Assembly: GCA_964597035.1 (NCBI GenBank)
Contig: CAZQWM010000004.1
Span: 1 to 64,000 of the forward strand
Reading direction: 5' to 3'
DNA length: 64,000 nt
From: Fen-1362 sp964597035
GTDB taxonomy: Bacteria > Planctomycetota > Phycisphaerae > Sedimentisphaerales > Anaerobacaceae
How positions within the stretch are numbered: the first letter of the stretch is position 1; every line of letters starts with the position of its first letter. Shown here in pieces: positions 62,437 to 64,000 of this stretch. A program made the position numbers and the translations under genes. The notes beneath the pieces were generated by a model. It was not told the DNA's origin and ran no database searches. It saw only the letters and a program-made list of their open reading frames with translations.

Positions 62437-64000
62437 TCAGGGCGCAGTCCAGACAGTAACATTACTCAGTTGTTTCAACAGCGTTCTGAGGTCTCGCACA
62501 CTATCCATATTGAATCTCGCTTTGGAGATACTTGTGCCTATTTTTATAGAGAACGCATCCGGCGGCAAAACATCGAACATATCCTCGTCGGTATAGTCGT
62601 CTCCGGCGGCAAGGATAAAATCCCATACGTCGGTTTTAAGCCACTGCTCGATAATCCGCCCCTTGCTAATGCCGGCGCTTTTTATTTCGACAATTTTATT
62701 GCCCTCGAAAACACCAACGCCAAGATTCTTTGTCATGTTTGCGATTGCGTGAATGAGCTCTTTGGTCCTGACATCGGCCATTTCGGGGTGTGCCCGACGA
62801 TAGTGCCAGACGAGCGAAAACTCCTTTTCCTCGACGAAACCGCCCGGCGTTCGGTCGCTATAAAGCTGCAATATCGGCTTAACAACCTGTTTCCAGTCGC
62901 TTCTGAAGGCCTCTGCCATCTGCCACTGGCCGTCGTGACGCGAAAACCAGGCGCCGTGCTCCGCGACAAGACACACTCCAAGGCCGTGCAACCAGCGTTC
63001 AAGCGTGCGTCTATCTCTGCCACTTATCACTAAGACCTCATTTGCCTTATCGGCCGCAAGTTTTTTCAAGAGTTCCATAAGTTCCTCGTCCGGGCGGGCT
63101 TTATCGGGCCGGTCGACGAATCCAACGAGGGTCCCGTCATAATCAAGCAGCAGCAATCGATTGCGGTTTTTTTTGTATGAGGCGACAAGTTTGTCTTTGT
63201 CAGGCCTGGTGAGCAGCCGGACCGAATGCTGACGTTGGGTGCTTTTAATGTCATTAAGTGTTTCGATGAAATCAGCCACCCATCGCTTGACCGTGTACCG
63301 CGACAGGCGTTCCTGCATCGACCTGTTGCGGTCGATTTGTTCTTCCCGCGGCATTTCGAGTGCTTCAGCCAGCGCCCGCACAATGGCGTGCTTGTCATGC
63401 GCGTTTACTATGATGGCCTCACCCAGCTCGCTGGCGGCACCGGCCATTTCGCTAAGGACCAGGACGCCCGTGCCGTCCGTCCTGGCGGCAACGAACTCCT
63501 TCGCAACGAGGTTCATCCCGTCACGCAACGGTGTCACCAGCCCGACATCAGCGACGGAATAGAGCGCAATGAGTTGTTCGAATGGAACGGCCCGGTACAG
63601 ATACCAGACTGGCACCCACCCGATTGCTCCGTGCTCGCCGTTTATTCTTCCAGTCAGCCGTTCGAGCTGTTCCCTCAGTTGCATATAACTATCTACGTGT
63701 GCGCGTGAAGGAACCGCCAGCACAATCAAGGTGACTTGTGCTTTGTAACGCGGGTATTCCGAGAGGAACATTTCGTAGGCCTCGAGACGTTCGATAATAC
63801 CCTTGGTATAATCCAGCCGGTCGACCGACAAGACAACTTTTCGGTCTCCCACCTTCCGGCGTATCTCCGCAGCATAACTGCGAACTTTTTCGTCGTAAGG
63901 GGCCTGCGAATATCTTTCGTAATCTATACCCATAGGGAATGAATCAACTTTTACGAGGCGGTTGTCGGCAGTGAGTGTTCCCATCGAGTGCTCATAACCG
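62437..64000 (-). CDS. Trehalose-6-phosphate synthase/phosphatase fusion (OtsA-OtsB), 5' end missing
   Basis: The reading frame is open to the right edge of the window, so the start and the N-terminal part of the OtsA domain lie outside. The visible OtsA part has SFPMGIDYERY, VLSVDRLDYTKGI, VPSRAHVDSY and GLVTPLRDGMNLVAKEFVA. It is followed by an OtsB-type HAD phosphatase: LLLLDYDGTLVGF (catalytic Asp), VLVISGRDRRTLE and AAGDDYTDEDMF. The protein makes trehalose-6-phosphate from UDP-glucose and glucose-6-phosphate and dephosphorylates it. The partner treT-like gene follows directly. Confidence 0.93.
   Translation of the reverse strand, partial: GYEHSMGTLTADNRLVKVDSFPMGIDYERYSQAPYDEKVRSYAAEIRRKVGDRKVVLSVDRLDYTKGIIERLEAYEMFLSEYPRYKAQVTLIVLAVPSRAHVDSYMQLREQLERLTGRINGEHGAIGWVPVWYLYRAVPFEQLIALYSVADVGLVTPLRDGMNLVAKEFVAARTDGTGVLVLSEMAGAASELGEAIIVNAHDKHAIVRALAEALEMPREEQIDRNRSMQERLSRYTVKRWVADFIETLNDIKSTQRQHSVRLLTRPDKDKLVASYKKNRNRLLLLDYDGTLVGFVDRPDKARPDEELMELLKKLAADKANEVLVISGRDRRTLERWLHGLGVCLVAEHGAWFSRHDGQWQMAEAFRSDWKQVVKPILQLYSDRTPGGFVEEKEFSLVWHYRRAHPEMADVRTKELIHAIANMTKNLGVGVFEGNKIVEIKSAGISKGRIIEQWLKTDVWDFILAAGDDYTDEDMFDVLPPDAFSIKIGTSISKARFNMDSVRDLRTLLKQLSNVTVWTAP

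Overview
The window looks like a chromosomal fragment of a Planctomycetota bacterium, most likely class Phycisphaerae (Sedimentisphaerales-like). This is inferred from gene content. The signs are a HYExAFE-family protein, dockerin-like C-termini on exported proteins, a pyruvoyl arginine decarboxylase, a DUF6868-like small membrane protein, many planctomycete-style exported beta-helix proteins, and no rRNA-type or phage-type signature. Coding is dense on both strands. No CRISPR array, insertion sequence, integrase or replication origin was seen.

Layout. 0.3-4.5 kb: a membrane-anchored GspE/PilB-type ATPase, a CvpA-like protein and an exported HEAT-repeat protein. 5.1-6.6 kb: pdaD and an agmatinase, a putrescine route from arginine. 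6.6-14.9 kb: RNA-related and repair genes (CCA-adding enzyme, rsmD, exported peroxiredoxin-like protein, msrB, HYExAFE protein, hisS, RluA-family synthase, rsmE) plus a glycine-rich repeat protein and an AT-rich membrane protein. 14.9-18.8 kb: an aspartate-family operon, hom - proposed homoserine kinase - lysC. 18.8-27.5 kb: SNase-like nuclease, M14 peptidase, a two-component pair (NtrC type), a GT2/DUF2304 pair, and a TMTC-like TPR membrane protein split by an in-frame amber codon. 27.5-34.2 kb: pnp, rpsO, an HD-GYP protein with a CheY-like regulator, a pseudopilin, tsaE. 34.2-42.7 kb: thiL, argH and an exported beta-helix plus dockerin-like pair, rearranged by a tandem duplication. 42.9-53.7 kb: yacG, a CapD/FlaA1-type dehydratase, mtfA, a cluster of exported accessory proteins (GENIGW-repeat, beta-helix, Hcp-like, one pseudogene), a PilZ protein and two membrane proteins. 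53.8-64 kb: tRNA-Leu(CAG), pckG, a protease/pseudoprotease pair, pheT, and a trehalose locus (treT-like and otsAB, cut by the window edge).

The most striking observation is an apparently perfect 3,076-bp tandem duplication (35574-38649 and 38650-41725). Its joint falls in a 9-bp microhomology (GCCGCGAAT) shared by argH and the exported beta-helix gene. The duplication leaves every original gene intact and creates one extra in-frame gene: the first 293 residues of ArgH, a shared Ile-Arg-Gly, then the last 548 residues of the beta-helix protein. It is either a very recent duplication with birth of a chimeric gene, or an assembly artefact; reads across 38650 would decide.

Other points of interest are a secreted Hcp-fold protein that shares a post-signal motif with a neighbouring beta-helix protein, a trypsin-like protease overlapping a paralogue that has lost catalytic residues, and the Trp-to-amber interruption in the TMTC-like gene.
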